Origin: Anaerolineae bacterium
GTDB taxonomy: Bacteria > Chloroflexota > Anaerolineae > Anaerolineales > Villigracilaceae
Reading direction: 5' to 3'
Length of the DNA: 36,520 bases
Assembly (NCBI GenBank): GCA_018648655.1
Contig: JABGQV010000089.1
Location: 1-36,520, forward strand
Made by a program: the position numbers and the translations under genes. The notes beneath the pieces were generated by a model. The model was not told where the DNA came from, did no database searches, and was given only the letters and a program-made list of their open reading frames with translations. Below are positions 1 through 9,201 of the stretch, one piece after another (positions within the stretch are counted from its first letter, which is position 1; each line of letters starts with the position of its first letter).

Positions 1-14
1 GGCATAGAAATATT

Positions 15-1004
15 TTAGATAAAATATGTCCTATTCATATTGAGAATTGCTGGCATAGCAAGCCGATAAAGTAATTTTTCTTTTTCTTTTTCTTCAGTGA
101 TATCAGTGATTATTCCTGCAAAATTACTGACATCACCATTTTTATCGTAAATCGCGTTAATATTAATGCGTAAGAAATATGCTTCTCCTTCTGTGTTTCG
201 ACTCCAAACCTCACCTTGCCAAGATTTTTTTTGTAATAAATTTCTGGGAATTTGCATAGTCAGGTTTTTATCTGCGATTACTGGAGGGAAAATCAATTCA
301 ATGTTTTTTCCTATAATTTCATCTTTATAACCTGTTATTTGAGTAAAACCGGTGTTGTAGAATTGTATAACTCCTCTTTTGTCTGTGGCTATCACACCAT
401 CTGTTGTATTTTCAAAAATATTCTTGGTTAATTTTCTGAGATATTCAGCATCTCTTTCTGTTGCGATATTTTGAAAAACACTTCGTGTTGAAATGCTTTT
501 TCCATCTTTTATTTGGAGACTCGTTTCTCCTTTCAGATAAATAGGCTTTTCATCTTTGCTTATTAAGATAGTTTCTATCGTGGCGCTTTCTTGTTTTCTA
601 CTAAAAAGTGCATCGAAAGTGTGCTTGCAATCTTCAAGGTGTTTTGGGTGCATAATATCAAAAAGATTGAGCCCTTTTGCCTCTGTTTCTGAGTACCCAA
701 GCGTTTTTTGCCAAGCCTGATTTACAAAAAGAAAACGCCCTTTGGCGTCAACAATCTGGATAACAAGATCAACATTATTAATAAAATCACGCATTCTTTC
801 ACGGCTTGCACGTAATCGGACATTGCTTGAATAAATAGCCAATCCGCTAATGCCACCAAAAAAAACGGGCACAACAAAGGCACTTACGTCTAGAGAAAAG
901 GGAATGTTGAGCATTTTTTTCTGTAAGAGAGAAAAAAGACTTAAAAGTAGCGCGCCACCCATAAAAGAGCTGAAAACTTCATATAGAAATTTGTTTTTTT
1001 GCAT
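15..1004 (-). CDS. Membrane-anchored PAS-PAS sensor protein, probably truncated before a GGDEF domain
   Basis: The N-terminus has two hydrophobic segments (about residues 10-30 and 40-58), followed by two PAS domains (about 70-185 and 195-310). The second PAS ends in the usual PAC/linker text 'DITEEKEKEKLLYRLAM'. In diguanylate cyclases that linker runs straight into a GGDEF domain starting 'hDpLTgLpNRtlF'. Here only a stub with 'MNRTYF' follows, then a stop. The protein can therefore sense a signal (PAS, ligand unknown) but has no visible output domain. I prefer the second in-frame ATG (1004) because a TATAAT lies exactly 6 nt upstream of it; the ORF-track ATG at 1019 lies upstream of that box. 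It is divergent from the CAP/LysM gene. The missing output could be a frameshift, true gene decay, or an assembly error close to the window edge. Confidence 0.75.
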   Translation of the reverse strand: MQKNKFLYEVFSSFMGGALLLSLFSLLQKKMLNIPFSLDVSAFVVPVFFGGISGLAIYSSNVRLRASRERMRDFINNVDLVIQIVDAKGRFLFVNQAWQKTLGYSETEAKGLNLFDIMHPKHLEDCKHTFDALFSRKQESATIETILISKDEKPIYLKGETSLQIKDGKSISTRSVFQNIATERDAEYLRKLTKNIFENTTDGVIATDKRGVIQFYNTGFTQITGYKDEIIGKNIELIFPPVIADKNLTMQIPRNLLQKKSWQGEVWSRNTEGEAYFLRININAIYDKNGDVSNFAGIITDITEEKEKEKLLYRLAMPAILNMNRTYFI

Positions 1005-1010
1005 AGCGAA

Positions 1011-1016
1011 ATTATA
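1011..1016 (-). promoter_or_regulatory. -10 box TATAAT for the PAS sensor, leaderless geometry
   Basis: The minus strand reads TATAAT, then 6 nt (TTCGCT), then ATG. A transcript starting about 7 nt after the box would begin at or next to the start codon. No Shine-Dalgarno sequence precedes this ATG. No convincing -35 box is visible at 16-18 bp. Confidence 0.45.
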
Positions 1017-1037
1017 CATTTTTTTTGAAAAGTAGAG

Positions 1038-1065
1038 TTAACAAATTTGAAAGTTCGTATATAAT
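1038..1065 (+). promoter_or_regulatory. Promoter TTAACA-N16-TATAAT for the CAP/LysM gene, leaderless geometry
   Basis: The -35 TTAACA (1038-1043) is followed by 16 bp and a perfect -10 TATAAT (1060-1065). The ATG begins only 5 nt later (GCGGG), so the predicted transcription start coincides with the start codon and leaves no room for a normal ribosome-binding site. Confidence 0.6.
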
Positions 1066-1070
1066 GCGGG

Positions 1071-2093
1071 ATGATGAAACTCAAACAAAAATTTCTCCCT
1101 TTTATCTTCTTATTCTTATTGAGTGCTTTGCTGATTCCCATCATCGCTTCCGCGCGCGTCTCAAAGCCTGCTACCGATGCATATAGCTTGATTGCTGAAG
1201 TAAACGCCCTCCGCACAGCGAACGGACTTGCGCCTTATGCAATTAGTGCCACCCTAATGTCCGTTGCGCAAGCTCATAGTGATTATCAGGCAGCTACAAG
1301 TTCCGTCACGCATTATAGCGCAGATGGTTCACGCCCCTTTCAGCGTGCGCTTGCCGCTGGCTATCCCGTTAGCGGAGATTTAACCTTGGGTGGATTTTTC
1401 TCTGAAAATATCGTTGCAGGAAATGGGCTCACAGTGACTAGGGCTGTAGAGATTTGGCAAGGAGATGCTCCTCATCTTAATACCATGCTTTCCTCACATC
1501 TTACCGAAGTTGGGGCAGGGGTAACCAATGTGAATGGTTATATTTATTATACGTTAGATGCCTCTGCGCCTTCAGATGGGGCGGTGCCCGTATATACGCC
1601 AGATCCAAATTTGACTCCTGATAGCATGGGCGCGACGGGGGCACTTCCAACCTTAGATTTAATCATGCCTGTGATCACCAGCACACCTAGCCAAAATGGT
1701 AAAGTGATTCACGAAGTCCAAGTTGGGCAGAGTGTATGGGGTATTGCTGATGTTTACGGGACAACTGTGCAAGAAATCCGTGCCCTAAATAATATGAGTG
1801 CTGATGAGTTAGTATATCCAGGGGAATTATTATTCATTCGCACAGTGGCAACAGAAACTCTGCCTACGCCGACTTTAGCGGCAACAAGTACAACGCCCCC
1901 AACTCAGGTTCTTTTAACGGAAACAAGTCTCCCCACGAGCGTACCGACGTTAATCGTAGAAGAGATGCCCGCAGAAGAGCAATCTGAGAAAAATATTTTA
2001 GATAGTGGTTTGTGGGTGGTGCTTGTCATTATTTTTGCTGCACTTTTGATGGCTGGTTTGGTTACGTGGTTGAGTGGCCGGGATGGAGGTTAA
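1071..2093 (+). CDS. Secreted CAP-domain (SCP/PR1) protein with LysM and C-terminal membrane anchor
   Basis: The signal peptide is clear: a basic start (MMKLKQK), a hydrophobic core and a cut near 'IASARV'. A CAP domain spans about residues 38-170, with the expected cavity residues in 'VAQAHSDYQA', 'FFSENIV' and 'HLNTML'. A LysM module follows at about 213-257 ('VQVGQSVWGIADVYGTTVQEI'), then a Thr/Pro-rich linker and a C-terminal membrane helix (about 313-335) ending in a short basic/glycine tail. LysM modules bind peptidoglycan or other GlcNAc polymers; bacterial CAP domains have no single known reaction. The layout suggests a cell-surface protein tethered to membrane and wall. The first ATG is used because it follows a strong promoter; there is no Shine-Dalgarno site, so translation may be leaderless. 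Confidence 0.85.
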   Translation: MMKLKQKFLPFIFLFLLSALLIPIIASARVSKPATDAYSLIAEVNALRTANGLAPYAISATLMSVAQAHSDYQAATSSVTHYSADGSRPFQRALAAGYPVSGDLTLGGFFSENIVAGNGLTVTRAVEIWQGDAPHLNTMLSSHLTEVGAGVTNVNGYIYYTLDASAPSDGAVPVYTPDPNLTPDSMGATGALPTLDLIMPVITSTPSQNGKVIHEVQVGQSVWGIADVYGTTVQEIRALNNMSADELVYPGELLFIRTVATETLPTPTLAATSTTPPTQVLLTETSLPTSVPTLIVEEMPAEEQSEKNILDSGLWVVLVIIFAALLMAGLVTWLSGRDGG

Positions 2094-2187
2094 GATGAGT
2101 GCTTTTGGACAAATATCACCTGTCAAATATGAGTTTTCTTTGCTATAGTTGTCTTTTGTATAATAAATTTAAAGAGAGAAGAGATTT

Positions 2188-4095
2188 ATGGTTATGATGA
2201 AAAAGAAGTATTGGTTTGCTTTTATTTTATTGATTGTATTTTCCTTTCAAGCTTGCCAGCCTCTAGAGCCTGTTCCTGATGAGCCTATACCTTTGCCAGC
2301 GACAGAGATTGTTGATGTGCCCAAAGAAGAGACCGTTGAAGAGGTTGTCGAGGAAAAACCCTCGGTAGTTTTGATTTCTTGGGATGGCTCTCGCGCAGAT
2401 TTAGTGCACGACTTGATGGACGAAGGCTTAATGCCTAATTTTGCATCGGTTGCCGATGCCGGCGTGCGCGCGGAATATGCGCAGAGTATTGATCCATCCT
2501 TAACTGCTGCGGCGCATAACAGCATGTCATCTGGTTCTTTCCCAACGCATACGGGGATTACATCGAATAGCTTTCACGTTGTTGGAGATGACTTTTATTG
2601 GTATCGCAAAGGTTTTGACGAAGTAATGACCGATGCCGAGCCAATTTGGGTGACCGCATCAAAAAACGGATTAACAACTGCATCCGTCTTCTTTGTAGGT
2701 GGCTCACCTTCTCATGAGGGGCAATTGGCCGATTATACAGTAGGCTATGGTCTAAGCGATGCTTATTCGAAACAGGTGAATGTCTCTCTCAGCCCCACTG
2801 ATGGGTGGAGTGATGCACCAGAGTCTTATAGCCCTGCCCTAGAAGGAAAATTTACTATTCAGAATGTGGGCAAAGTTTTTCTCTATGTTTTCGATTCAAC
2901 GGATGATTCTACTGAAAATTACGATACCGTTATTTTGAATACCGAAAATGCTACTACCGATACAGCGAAGACACTTAAACAAAATGAGTGGGCTTCGCTG
3001 ATTTTGCTTAAGCGTGCTTTTTCTGGTGGGGATTTTCTTATTCAGGATATTAGCTCTGAAAAAGTAAAAATTTATCATACAGGCATTTACAGAAACAATA
3101 TCGCACCTAAAGAATTGCTAGATGCTATTAATGAGAAATTTGGTGCCTTCCCGGCCGGGGCCGATTCTTATGCACTCGGCGATGGGTGGATTACGCCAGA
3201 AGATAACCTTTATTTGCTTGAAATGCAATCTGTATATATGGCAGAAGTTGCAGCATGGGTTTATGAAAGTTATCAACCAGATTTGATGCTCACTTGGCAA
3301 GACCCTTTCGATTCGGCTGGGCATCAGTTTTTAATGGTAGATGAACGCCAGTTGAATTATTCACCAGAATTAGCCGAAGCTTATAGAGAAAACTATATCC
3401 GTGCAGCCCAAATAGCTGATAGTTCTCTGGGCATTATGCTCGATGCTTTTGATCTTGAAAAAATTACGCTTATGATTGGCGGCGATCATGGTATGGCGCC
3501 TATTCACTCACGGGTTTATCTTAATACTCTTCTCGAAAATGCAGGCTTACTTACACTCGATAGTAAAAATTATGTTGTACTCGAAGAAAGCAAGGCCTTT
3601 GCGATTTGTTCTGGTGGCGCCGTACACGTTTATATTAACCTTGAAGGGCGCGAAACAGGCGGTATCGTTCCTGAAAGCGAACTCCCTGCTATTCGAGATG
3701 AGATTATGGGACTCTTTGAAAACTTGACCGATCCCGAGACCGATGAGCTTATCTTCCAGCGTGTATTGCCTCGCGAATCACTCGCTGACCTTGGGCTTGT
3801 TTCCGCTAATTCTGGCGATATTTTCGCCCAAGCAGTTCCTGGCTACCACCTCGACGGCTGGCGCGGCAACGATGAAGTTTTTGCTCCAGCAGATTTTTAT
3901 GGTCAACATGGTTATGACAGCACCATTCCTGAAATGCACACAATTTTCCTTGCAGCGGGCGTAAATGTTTTTGATGTTGGTGAAATTATCTCGCCCGTCC
4001 ATATCGTAGATTATGCCCCGACCATTGCTGAAATTCTTGGCTTTGAACCTGCGCCTAATACAGACGGGAAAATTATCCCCGCATTGGTAAAATAA
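2188..4095 (+). CDS. Lipoprotein type I phosphodiesterase / nucleotide pyrophosphatase (alkaline phosphatase superfamily)
   Basis: A lipoprotein signal ends at Cys23 ('FSFQAC'), followed by a Pro/Glu linker, so the enzyme should sit outside the cytoplasmic membrane. The catalytic core begins with 'VVLISWDG' (metal-binding Asp, about residue 66). The probable nucleophile Thr is in 'SLTAAAHNSM' (about 106), followed by 'FPTHTGI'. Further metal ligands are in 'DSAGHQ', 'GGDHGM' (about 431) and 'GQHGYDS' near the C-terminus. That set is typical of the Pfam phosphodiest family in the alkaline phosphatase superfamily. About 110 residues between the nucleophile and the next ligand motif look like an inserted cap. 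The substrate (nucleotide, phospholipid head group or other phosphodiester) cannot be told. ATGs at 2188, 2194 and 2197 are all possible behind 'GAGAGAAGAG'. The DHH gene begins 4 nt after its stop. Confidence 0.85.
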   Translation: MVMMKKKYWFAFILLIVFSFQACQPLEPVPDEPIPLPATEIVDVPKEETVEEVVEEKPSVVLISWDGSRADLVHDLMDEGLMPNFASVADAGVRAEYAQSIDPSLTAAAHNSMSSGSFPTHTGITSNSFHVVGDDFYWYRKGFDEVMTDAEPIWVTASKNGLTTASVFFVGGSPSHEGQLADYTVGYGLSDAYSKQVNVSLSPTDGWSDAPESYSPALEGKFTIQNVGKVFLYVFDSTDDSTENYDTVILNTENATTDTAKTLKQNEWASLILLKRAFSGGDFLIQDISSEKVKIYHTGIYRNNIAPKELLDAINEKFGAFPAGADSYALGDGWITPEDNLYLLEMQSVYMAEVAAWVYESYQPDLMLTWQDPFDSAGHQFLMVDERQLNYSPELAEAYRENYIRAAQIADSSLGIMLDAFDLEKITLMIGGDHGMAPIHSRVYLNTLLENAGLLTLDSKNYVVLEESKAFAICSGGAVHVYINLEGRETGGIVPESELPAIRDEIMGLFENLTDPETDELIFQRVLPRESLADLGLVSANSGDIFAQAVPGYHLDGWRGNDEVFAPADFYGQHGYDSTIPEMHTIFLAAGVNVFDVGEIISPVHIVDYAPTIAEILGFEPAPNTDGKIIPALVK

Positions 4096-4099
4096 ATTT

Positions 4100-4978
4100 A
4101 TGAAAAAATCTATTTGTTTTCACCATAATGATCCCGATGGTTATGCCAGCGGAGCAATTGTCCGTCGCGCATTAGGCGACGCCGTCACGCTTGTTGAGAG
4201 CAATTATGACGATACCCCCATCCCCTGGGATTTGGTCGAAGATGCTGAGCAAATTATCGTGACTGATTTTTCCTTCACCGTTGATGAGATGCAACGCCTC
4301 GCTGAGGGGCGTGAACTTATCTGGATCGATCATCACAAAAGTGCAATTGCTGAGTTTGACGGCATTGCTGATAACTGGCCCGGTATTCGAGATATTTCTG
4401 AAGCAGCCTGTGTGCTGACCTGGAATTATTATTTCCCAAACGAGCCTTTGCCTCGTGCTGTGATTTTGATTGGCGATCGTGATATTTGGCGTTGGGCAGA
4501 GAAAGATACTGGCGCATTTGGCGGGGGATTATATAATGTAGACCACACAGCCGAGAACATAGGGTTATGGAAACTGCTTTTAGATGATGATGTGCCCACG
4601 TTGGAGAAAATGATTCGGGATGGTGCTTTATTGAGGGAATCGAGGCTCAAAGACATCGATCGGACAATGGAGGCACGCAGCTTCGAAGTCGAGTTTGAGG
4701 GCCATTCCACATTAGCGATTAACGCACGCGGAAGTGGCGATATTGGCAATTATGGGCGTGACCGTGACTACGAAATCGTCTATACTTATGCTGACAAAAT
4801 GCAATTAACTGGCCTCTATACAGTTGTTACCTTATATTCAAATAAAATTGACGTCTCTATTATCGCTAAAAAATATGGTGGAGGCGGGCACGCTGGTGCG
4901 GCGGGATTTGCTTTTCCGCGCGCCGTGACGCCTTTTCCGCCAGATGCAAAGCTAAAGTGGAATATTGAAGAAAAATAG
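4100..4978 (+). CDS. DHH/DHHA1-family phosphoesterase
   Basis: The N-terminus has the DHH motif I 'FHHNDPDGYASG' (about 7-18). It is followed by 'VTDFSF', the DHH motif 'IWIDHHKSA' (about 74-82) and the C-terminal DHHA1 glycine motif 'GGGGHAGAAGF' (about 260-270). At 292 aa it is compact, close to the NrnA/NrnB-type and oligoribonuclease-like members that hydrolyse short RNAs or cyclic dinucleotide products with Mn2+; the exact substrate is not shown by the sequence. There is no signal peptide, so it is cytoplasmic. It starts 4 nt after the upstream lipoprotein gene and is followed after 11 nt by the sugar permease, so all may be co-transcribed, although the functions do not obviously belong together. 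Confidence 0.88.
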   Translation: MKKSICFHHNDPDGYASGAIVRRALGDAVTLVESNYDDTPIPWDLVEDAEQIIVTDFSFTVDEMQRLAEGRELIWIDHHKSAIAEFDGIADNWPGIRDISEAACVLTWNYYFPNEPLPRAVILIGDRDIWRWAEKDTGAFGGGLYNVDHTAENIGLWKLLLDDDVPTLEKMIRDGALLRESRLKDIDRTMEARSFEVEFEGHSTLAINARGSGDIGNYGRDRDYEIVYTYADKMQLTGLYTVVTLYSNKIDVSIIAKKYGGGGHAGAAGFAFPRAVTPFPPDAKLKWNIEEK

Positions 4979-4989
4979 GAGCATAGCCT

Positions 4990-6684
4990 GTGAGTCTGTC
5001 TGATATTTTCTCCCCACTAAAAAAACGTTTATCAACTTGGCTCACCCCACGCCGTCTGCGGGGCTGGCGTGAGAACCTGACAGCCTATTTGATGATTGGC
5101 CCAGCTGTATCGTTGATTTTTCTTTTCGGCATTTTCCCTGTCGGATTTGCTTTATTTGTTAGCTTACATAAATGGAGGCTCAAGCGCGGGGATATTATTG
5201 GGCTAGTCAATTACACCAAAGCGATTGGCCCATTAGCCTATTTACTGATTTTTGTACTAGGAGTAGGCTTACTCTTTTTAGCATTCAGACAACTCCAGCG
5301 TAACTATAAAGAATTTGAAGGCCGACCCTTACGTTTCTGGATATTCAATATCCCTGGCGTATTATTGGCATCCGCAGGGTTGAGCTTTGTCAACTGGACA
5401 GTGGTTTTACTCCCAAATATTTTGGATATTGCAGACAAGATTAGAGGTGTAGAAAAAACCCGGGAGCTTTTTGTCCAGCTATTAGGCGAAGCCTTTAGCG
5501 CCCCGCTTGTTTTGACCGCACGTGGCATCATGTTTGGGGTTGTGTTGGCGGCCTTAATTGCTGTCTCTATCGCATTCTATTTTTGGCGAACGCTAGAAGA
5601 TATTCAACATCAATTCTCGTTAGCTGCAGCTTGGTTATTAGCAGGTGCTGGCGCAATCGTCTTGCAGTATGTATATGGCCAGATGATGCTTGCTTATACT
5701 CTTGCTATGCAAACAGGAGAAGACCCGGGCATTTTGCCGCAGATTGTTAGTATTTCAAGCGGCGTGATCTTACTCTTTATTGGTTGGAAACTTTGGCAAA
5801 AGGGAAGCGAGCAGGAAAGTATGGCGCTCTTTTCTTTTAGAATATTCGGCGCAATGGTCTTTATCGTTGGTGGCTGGATTATGATCGGGGAATTACCTAT
5901 CATCGTTGCTGCTGGTGACCCCGATTTGTGGGTAGGGTTAAAAGCGACTCTCTTCTATTCGCTCGGTACAATTCCCTTCCAATTAGGGATTTCGATTTTC
6001 CTTGCGGTCTTGCTCTTCCAAAACCTAAAAGGCTCTGCCTTCTTTCGCATGATGTTCTTCATGCCCTACGTTACACCTACTGTTGCAAGTGCAGCTGTTT
6101 TCCGACAACTTTTCTCAAATCGTCAGCAAGCGCCTATCAACGCGGGGATGAAGCTTCTTGGCATGGAGCCCTTGCAATGGCTGTGGGAGCCAAAAGGCAT
6201 TCTGCGTTTGATGGCTAATAATGCTGGAATTGAAAATTGGCCTGCCTGGGCTGATGGACCCAGCTTGGCATTGGGTGTCGTTATTATCTATTCTATTTGG
6301 GTTTTCGTTGGCTATAACACAGTGATTTATTTGGCTGGTCTTGGCAATATCTCTAAAGAAGTTGGCGAAGCGGCTGAAGTAGATGGCGCAAGTCGTTGGC
6401 AAATATTCCGTCATATCACCTTCCCCCTTCTTTCACCAACTACCTATTTCCTAACTCTAATCTCGGTTATTGGTACATTTAAAGCCTTCAATCACATTTG
6501 GATCATGCGTCTCGAAGCATCTCTTGGTACAGCCGATACTTTTAGTGTCGTCATTTTTACAGAATTCTTCGAGAAATTGCGCTATGGTTACGCCTCGGCA
6601 ATGGCATTTATTCTTTTTGCCATTATTCTTGGGTTAACATTTGTCAATAATAAAATTCAGGGATCGCGAGTTTTCTATGGATAA
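4990..6684 (+). CDS. ABC sugar importer permease, MalF-like (CUT1), with long N-terminal extension
   Basis: This is a 564-aa membrane protein. The C-terminal half is a standard binding-protein-dependent permease domain with the EAA loop '[20 protein letters not shown]' (about residues 458-477), which docks onto the ATPase. The first about 310 residues add several more hydrophobic segments. The usual length of this family is about 290-320 aa, and even MalF is near 510, so the extension is notable. It starts with GTG, supported by GGAG 8-9 nt upstream. The stop overlaps the start of the second permease by 8 nt, showing translational coupling. No ATPase gene is in the cluster; such importers often share an MsmX/UgpC-type ATPase encoded elsewhere. 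Confidence 0.9.
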   Translation: MSLSDIFSPLKKRLSTWLTPRRLRGWRENLTAYLMIGPAVSLIFLFGIFPVGFALFVSLHKWRLKRGDIIGLVNYTKAIGPLAYLLIFVLGVGLLFLAFRQLQRNYKEFEGRPLRFWIFNIPGVLLASAGLSFVNWTVVLLPNILDIADKIRGVEKTRELFVQLLGEAFSAPLVLTARGIMFGVVLAALIAVSIAFYFWRTLEDIQHQFSLAAAWLLAGAGAIVLQYVYGQMMLAYTLAMQTGEDPGILPQIVSISSGVILLFIGWKLWQKGSEQESMALFSFRIFGAMVFIVGGWIMIGELPIIVAAGDPDLWVGLKATLFYSLGTIPFQLGISIFLAVLLFQNLKGSAFFRMMFFMPYVTPTVASAAVFRQLFSNRQQAPINAGMKLLGMEPLQWLWEPKGILRLMANNAGIENWPAWADGPSLALGVVIIYSIWVFVGYNTVIYLAGLGNISKEVGEAAEVDGASRWQIFRHITFPLLSPTTYFLTLISVIGTFKAFNHIWIMRLEASLGTADTFSVVIFTEFFEKLRYGYASAMAFILFAIILGLTFVNNKIQGSRVFYG

Positions 6685-7558
6685 AGCACTCACACCTCCC
6701 CGCACCAAACCTAAAAAGAAAGCCACATGGTTGCTATTGCGCAATATTGCTACTTATCTGATGTTAAGCATAGGAGTAGTCATTGCTGTCTTTCCCTTTT
6801 TCTGGATGATTTCCACTTCGCTGATGACTTTAGGTGAAGCGCAAGGTACGCGCCTAATTCCCTCATCGATTCATTGGGAAAATTATGGAAACGCATGGAA
6901 GGAAGCCAGATTCTCTCTCTTTATGTGGAATAGCGTCCGCATCACGCTCATAACCCTGGCTGGTGAACTGACTTTCAGCGTTCTCGCTGCCTACGCTTTT
7001 GCACGAATCAAATTCCCTGGTCGTGATCTGATTTTTGGCCTCTTGCTCAGTACCATGATGATTCCTGCGATGGTAACTATCATTCCAAACTTCCTCCTTG
7101 TTACTTGGCTTGGGCGCATCGGACCTATTAAATGGATTAATAATTGGCCTGCATTGACTATCCCCTTCATGGGGAGTGTTTTCGCTATCTTTTTGTTGCG
7201 CCAATTTTTTGCCCAAATTCCCAGCGAGCTATTTGACTCTGCTCGTGTTGATGGGGCAGGACATTTGCGCTTTTTGTGGAGTGTAGTTATCCCCCTCTCC
7301 AAGGCGCCTCTAATGGTCATCATTATCTTGTCCTTTATCGGAGCGTGGAATGCTCTCGCCTGGCCGATGCTGGTGACCAACTCCCCAGATTGGCGTCCGA
7401 TCGCGGTCGGATTAGCCGGTTTTATAGATGAAGCTGGGCAACAGATCCATCTGATGATGGCTGGGGCCTTTATCGTCATTATCCCCATTCTAGTGCTTTA
7501 TTTCTTCACTCAAAAACAATTCACCGAAAGTATTGCCAGAAGTGGATTGAAAGGATAA
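6677..7558 (+). CDS. ABC sugar importer permease, MalG-like (CUT1)
   Basis: The 293-aa permease has about six membrane helices and a clear EAA loop '[19 protein letters not shown]' (about residues 184-202), followed by 'VIPLSKAPL'. It pairs with the upstream MalF-like protein to form the membrane channel. I chose the ATG at 6677, which overlaps the upstream stop (ATGGATAA); the ORF-track start at 6641 is a TTG inside the upstream gene and adds a non-permease-like basic stretch. The binding lipoprotein follows after 97 bp. Confidence 0.92.
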   Translation: MDKALTPPRTKPKKKATWLLLRNIATYLMLSIGVVIAVFPFFWMISTSLMTLGEAQGTRLIPSSIHWENYGNAWKEARFSLFMWNSVRITLITLAGELTFSVLAAYAFARIKFPGRDLIFGLLLSTMMIPAMVTIIPNFLLVTWLGRIGPIKWINNWPALTIPFMGSVFAIFLLRQFFAQIPSELFDSARVDGAGHLRFLWSVVIPLSKAPLMVIIILSFIGAWNALAWPMLVTNSPDWRPIAVGLAGFIDEAGQQIHLMMAGAFIVIIPILVLYFFTQKQFTESIARSGLKG

Positions 7559-7655
7559 ATAATTTTACCAATGAAGGAGGTGGTTTGTCTCAAGAAAGAA
7601 CATAGTAAGCCTATCTATTTCAGAAAGTAAAACAAATTTAAGGAGAAAGAAAATC

Positions 7656-9080
7656 ATGTTTAGTAAGACCATGAAAACCCTAGTAATGTTTGTCGTAGCC
7701 TTGGCCCTCGTATTGACTGCCTGTACGCCTGCTGCAGAACCTGCCCCAGTAGAAGAACCTGCTGCTCCCGCTGAAGAAGCCCCTGCAGAGGAAGCTCCGG
7801 CTGAAGAGCCTGCCGTGGTTGAAGAAGAAGAAATGATGCCTGCTGTTGATCCCACCGGTCAGACTATAAGCTTCTGGCATGTCTGGGGCACTGGCTCACC
7901 TAGTGAAGCTATGCTTGCTATTGCGGATGATTTCAACGCCACCAATGAGTGGGGCATCACACTTGAACCCATTGATCAGGGCCGCCATGGCGATAATGAA
8001 GACGCCTTCAATGCTGCTGTTCAATCTGGCGACCTGCCAAGTATGACCACAGGTTATACCAACGCAATGGCTAATTGGTATGCTGTAGATGCTGTTGTTG
8101 ATTTGACCCCTTACGTAGAAGATGAGTATTTTGGTTTGAGTGCTGAAGAAAAAGCTGCTTTTTATGCTGGTTCATGGGATGGCGGTAAGGCCTCTGATGG
8201 TACCCTCTTCGCCTATCCTATCAGTCAGTCTGCAAATGTTTTATTCTACAACTCTGGTTGGGCAAAAGAACTTGGTTTCGATGCTGCTCCTGCTAATTAT
8301 GAAGAGTTCAAAGCTCAAGCTTGTGCTGCTGCAGAAGCGAATACCAATGATGACAACCCAGATAATGATGGCACTGGTGGTTTGGTGCTCTACGCTGGTG
8401 CATCTAATGTAGCTTCCTTTGTTTTCGCCAACGGCGGAAATATGCTCAATGCTGCGGGTGATGGCTATGACTTCACCGACCAGACCGTGGTTGATGCTGC
8501 TGAGTTCATGAAAGAGCTCTGGGACGAAGGCTGTGCTTTCGGAACCGAGTCTTATCCGAACCCTGAATTTGCTACCCGCAAAGCTCTCTTTACGATGAGC
8601 TCAACTGCTGGCTTGCCCTACCAATTCTCTGCCTTTGAAGCTGAAGATGCCATTCAAGACGAATGGACCATCGCTCCTTTCCCCGGCAAAGATGGTGGAC
8701 AAGCAGTTGATCTTTACGGTCAATATGTAGCAATCGCTAATACCAATCCTGAACAGATGATGGCCACCTGGGTCTTCATAAAATACCTGACTTCCCCAGA
8801 AGTACAGGCAAAATGGATTGCTGGTAGTGCATATTACCCCACTCGCTCCGACACCTTGCCTCTAATTGCTGAGTATGGTGCTGAGAATGAAGTTTGGGCT
8901 TATGGTTTAAGCTTCCTTGAATACGGCTCTGCAGAACCCGCTTGGGCTTCTTGGAGCACTGTTCGCCGCGATGTTGGTGATAACTTCTATGCTATTTTAC
9001 AAGGTGCTCCTGAAGATATCCCCGCCTTGCTCGAAGAATTGAATGGTAAAGCTGCAACCGCTATTGAAGAACTTCAATAA
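7656..9080 (+). CDS. ABC sugar importer solute-binding lipoprotein (family 1)
   Basis: A lipoprotein signal ends in 'LTAC' (Cys23), followed by an acidic Ala/Pro/Glu repeat linker (about 24-60) that spaces the domain from the membrane. The mature part starts 'TISFWHVWGTGSPSEAM' and contains the pattern of family 1 sugar-binding proteins, including 'YAYPIS'-like and 'KYLTSPEVQAKWI' segments near the C-terminus. The start is supported by AAGGAG 9 nt upstream. Together with the two upstream permeases it forms a CUT1 importer, probably for an oligosaccharide or sugar alcohol; the ligand cannot be told. Its codon use looks more uniform than that of its neighbours, as expected for a highly expressed binding protein (impression only). 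Confidence 0.93.
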   Translation: MFSKTMKTLVMFVVALALVLTACTPAAEPAPVEEPAAPAEEAPAEEAPAEEPAVVEEEEMMPAVDPTGQTISFWHVWGTGSPSEAMLAIADDFNATNEWGITLEPIDQGRHGDNEDAFNAAVQSGDLPSMTTGYTNAMANWYAVDAVVDLTPYVEDEYFGLSAEEKAAFYAGSWDGGKASDGTLFAYPISQSANVLFYNSGWAKELGFDAAPANYEEFKAQACAAAEANTNDDNPDNDGTGGLVLYAGASNVASFVFANGGNMLNAAGDGYDFTDQTVVDAAEFMKELWDEGCAFGTESYPNPEFATRKALFTMSSTAGLPYQFSAFEAEDAIQDEWTIAPFPGKDGGQAVDLYGQYVAIANTNPEQMMATWVFIKYLTSPEVQAKWIAGSAYYPTRSDTLPLIAEYGAENEVWAYGLSFLEYGSAEPAWASWSTVRRDVGDNFYAILQGAPEDIPALLEELNGKAATAIEELQ

Positions 9081-9101
9081 GCTAAGCAGTTAGATAAAAA
9101 C

Positions 9102-9135
9102 AAAAAGGAGCGAGCCAAGTGGCTCGCTCCTTTTT
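9102..9135. terminator. Bidirectional intrinsic terminator between importer and unknown gene
   Basis: Stem GGAGCGAGCC / GGCTCGCTCC with loop AAGT, flanked by A5 on the left and T5 on the right. It can end both the importer transcript (+) and the convergent 420-aa gene transcript (-). Confidence 0.9.
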
Positions 9136-9201
9136 GTTTAATAATCTCTTCGCGATGCTCCGTGTTGCGATTTCTAGGGTTTATGCAAGAGTTCTATTAT
9201 T

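Noticed and set aside
2120-2132. CTGTCAAATATGA shared between the phosphodiesterase promoter region and 36250-36262
   Set aside because: A single 13-bp AT-rich match in 36 kb is near chance expectation, and the rest of the two regions does not align.
6641-6676. Upstream TTG start of the second sugar permease as given by the ORF track
   Set aside because: It lies inside the first permease and gives a basic, non-family N-terminus; ATG 6677 overlaps the upstream stop in the usual coupled manner.
7571-7630. 19-codon ORF (MKEVVCLKKEH...) containing GGAGG upstream of the sugar-binding lipoprotein
   Set aside because: Short, no own ribosome-binding site ahead of its ATG, no leader-peptide features. 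The internal GGAGG is probably chance or a stray ribosome site.
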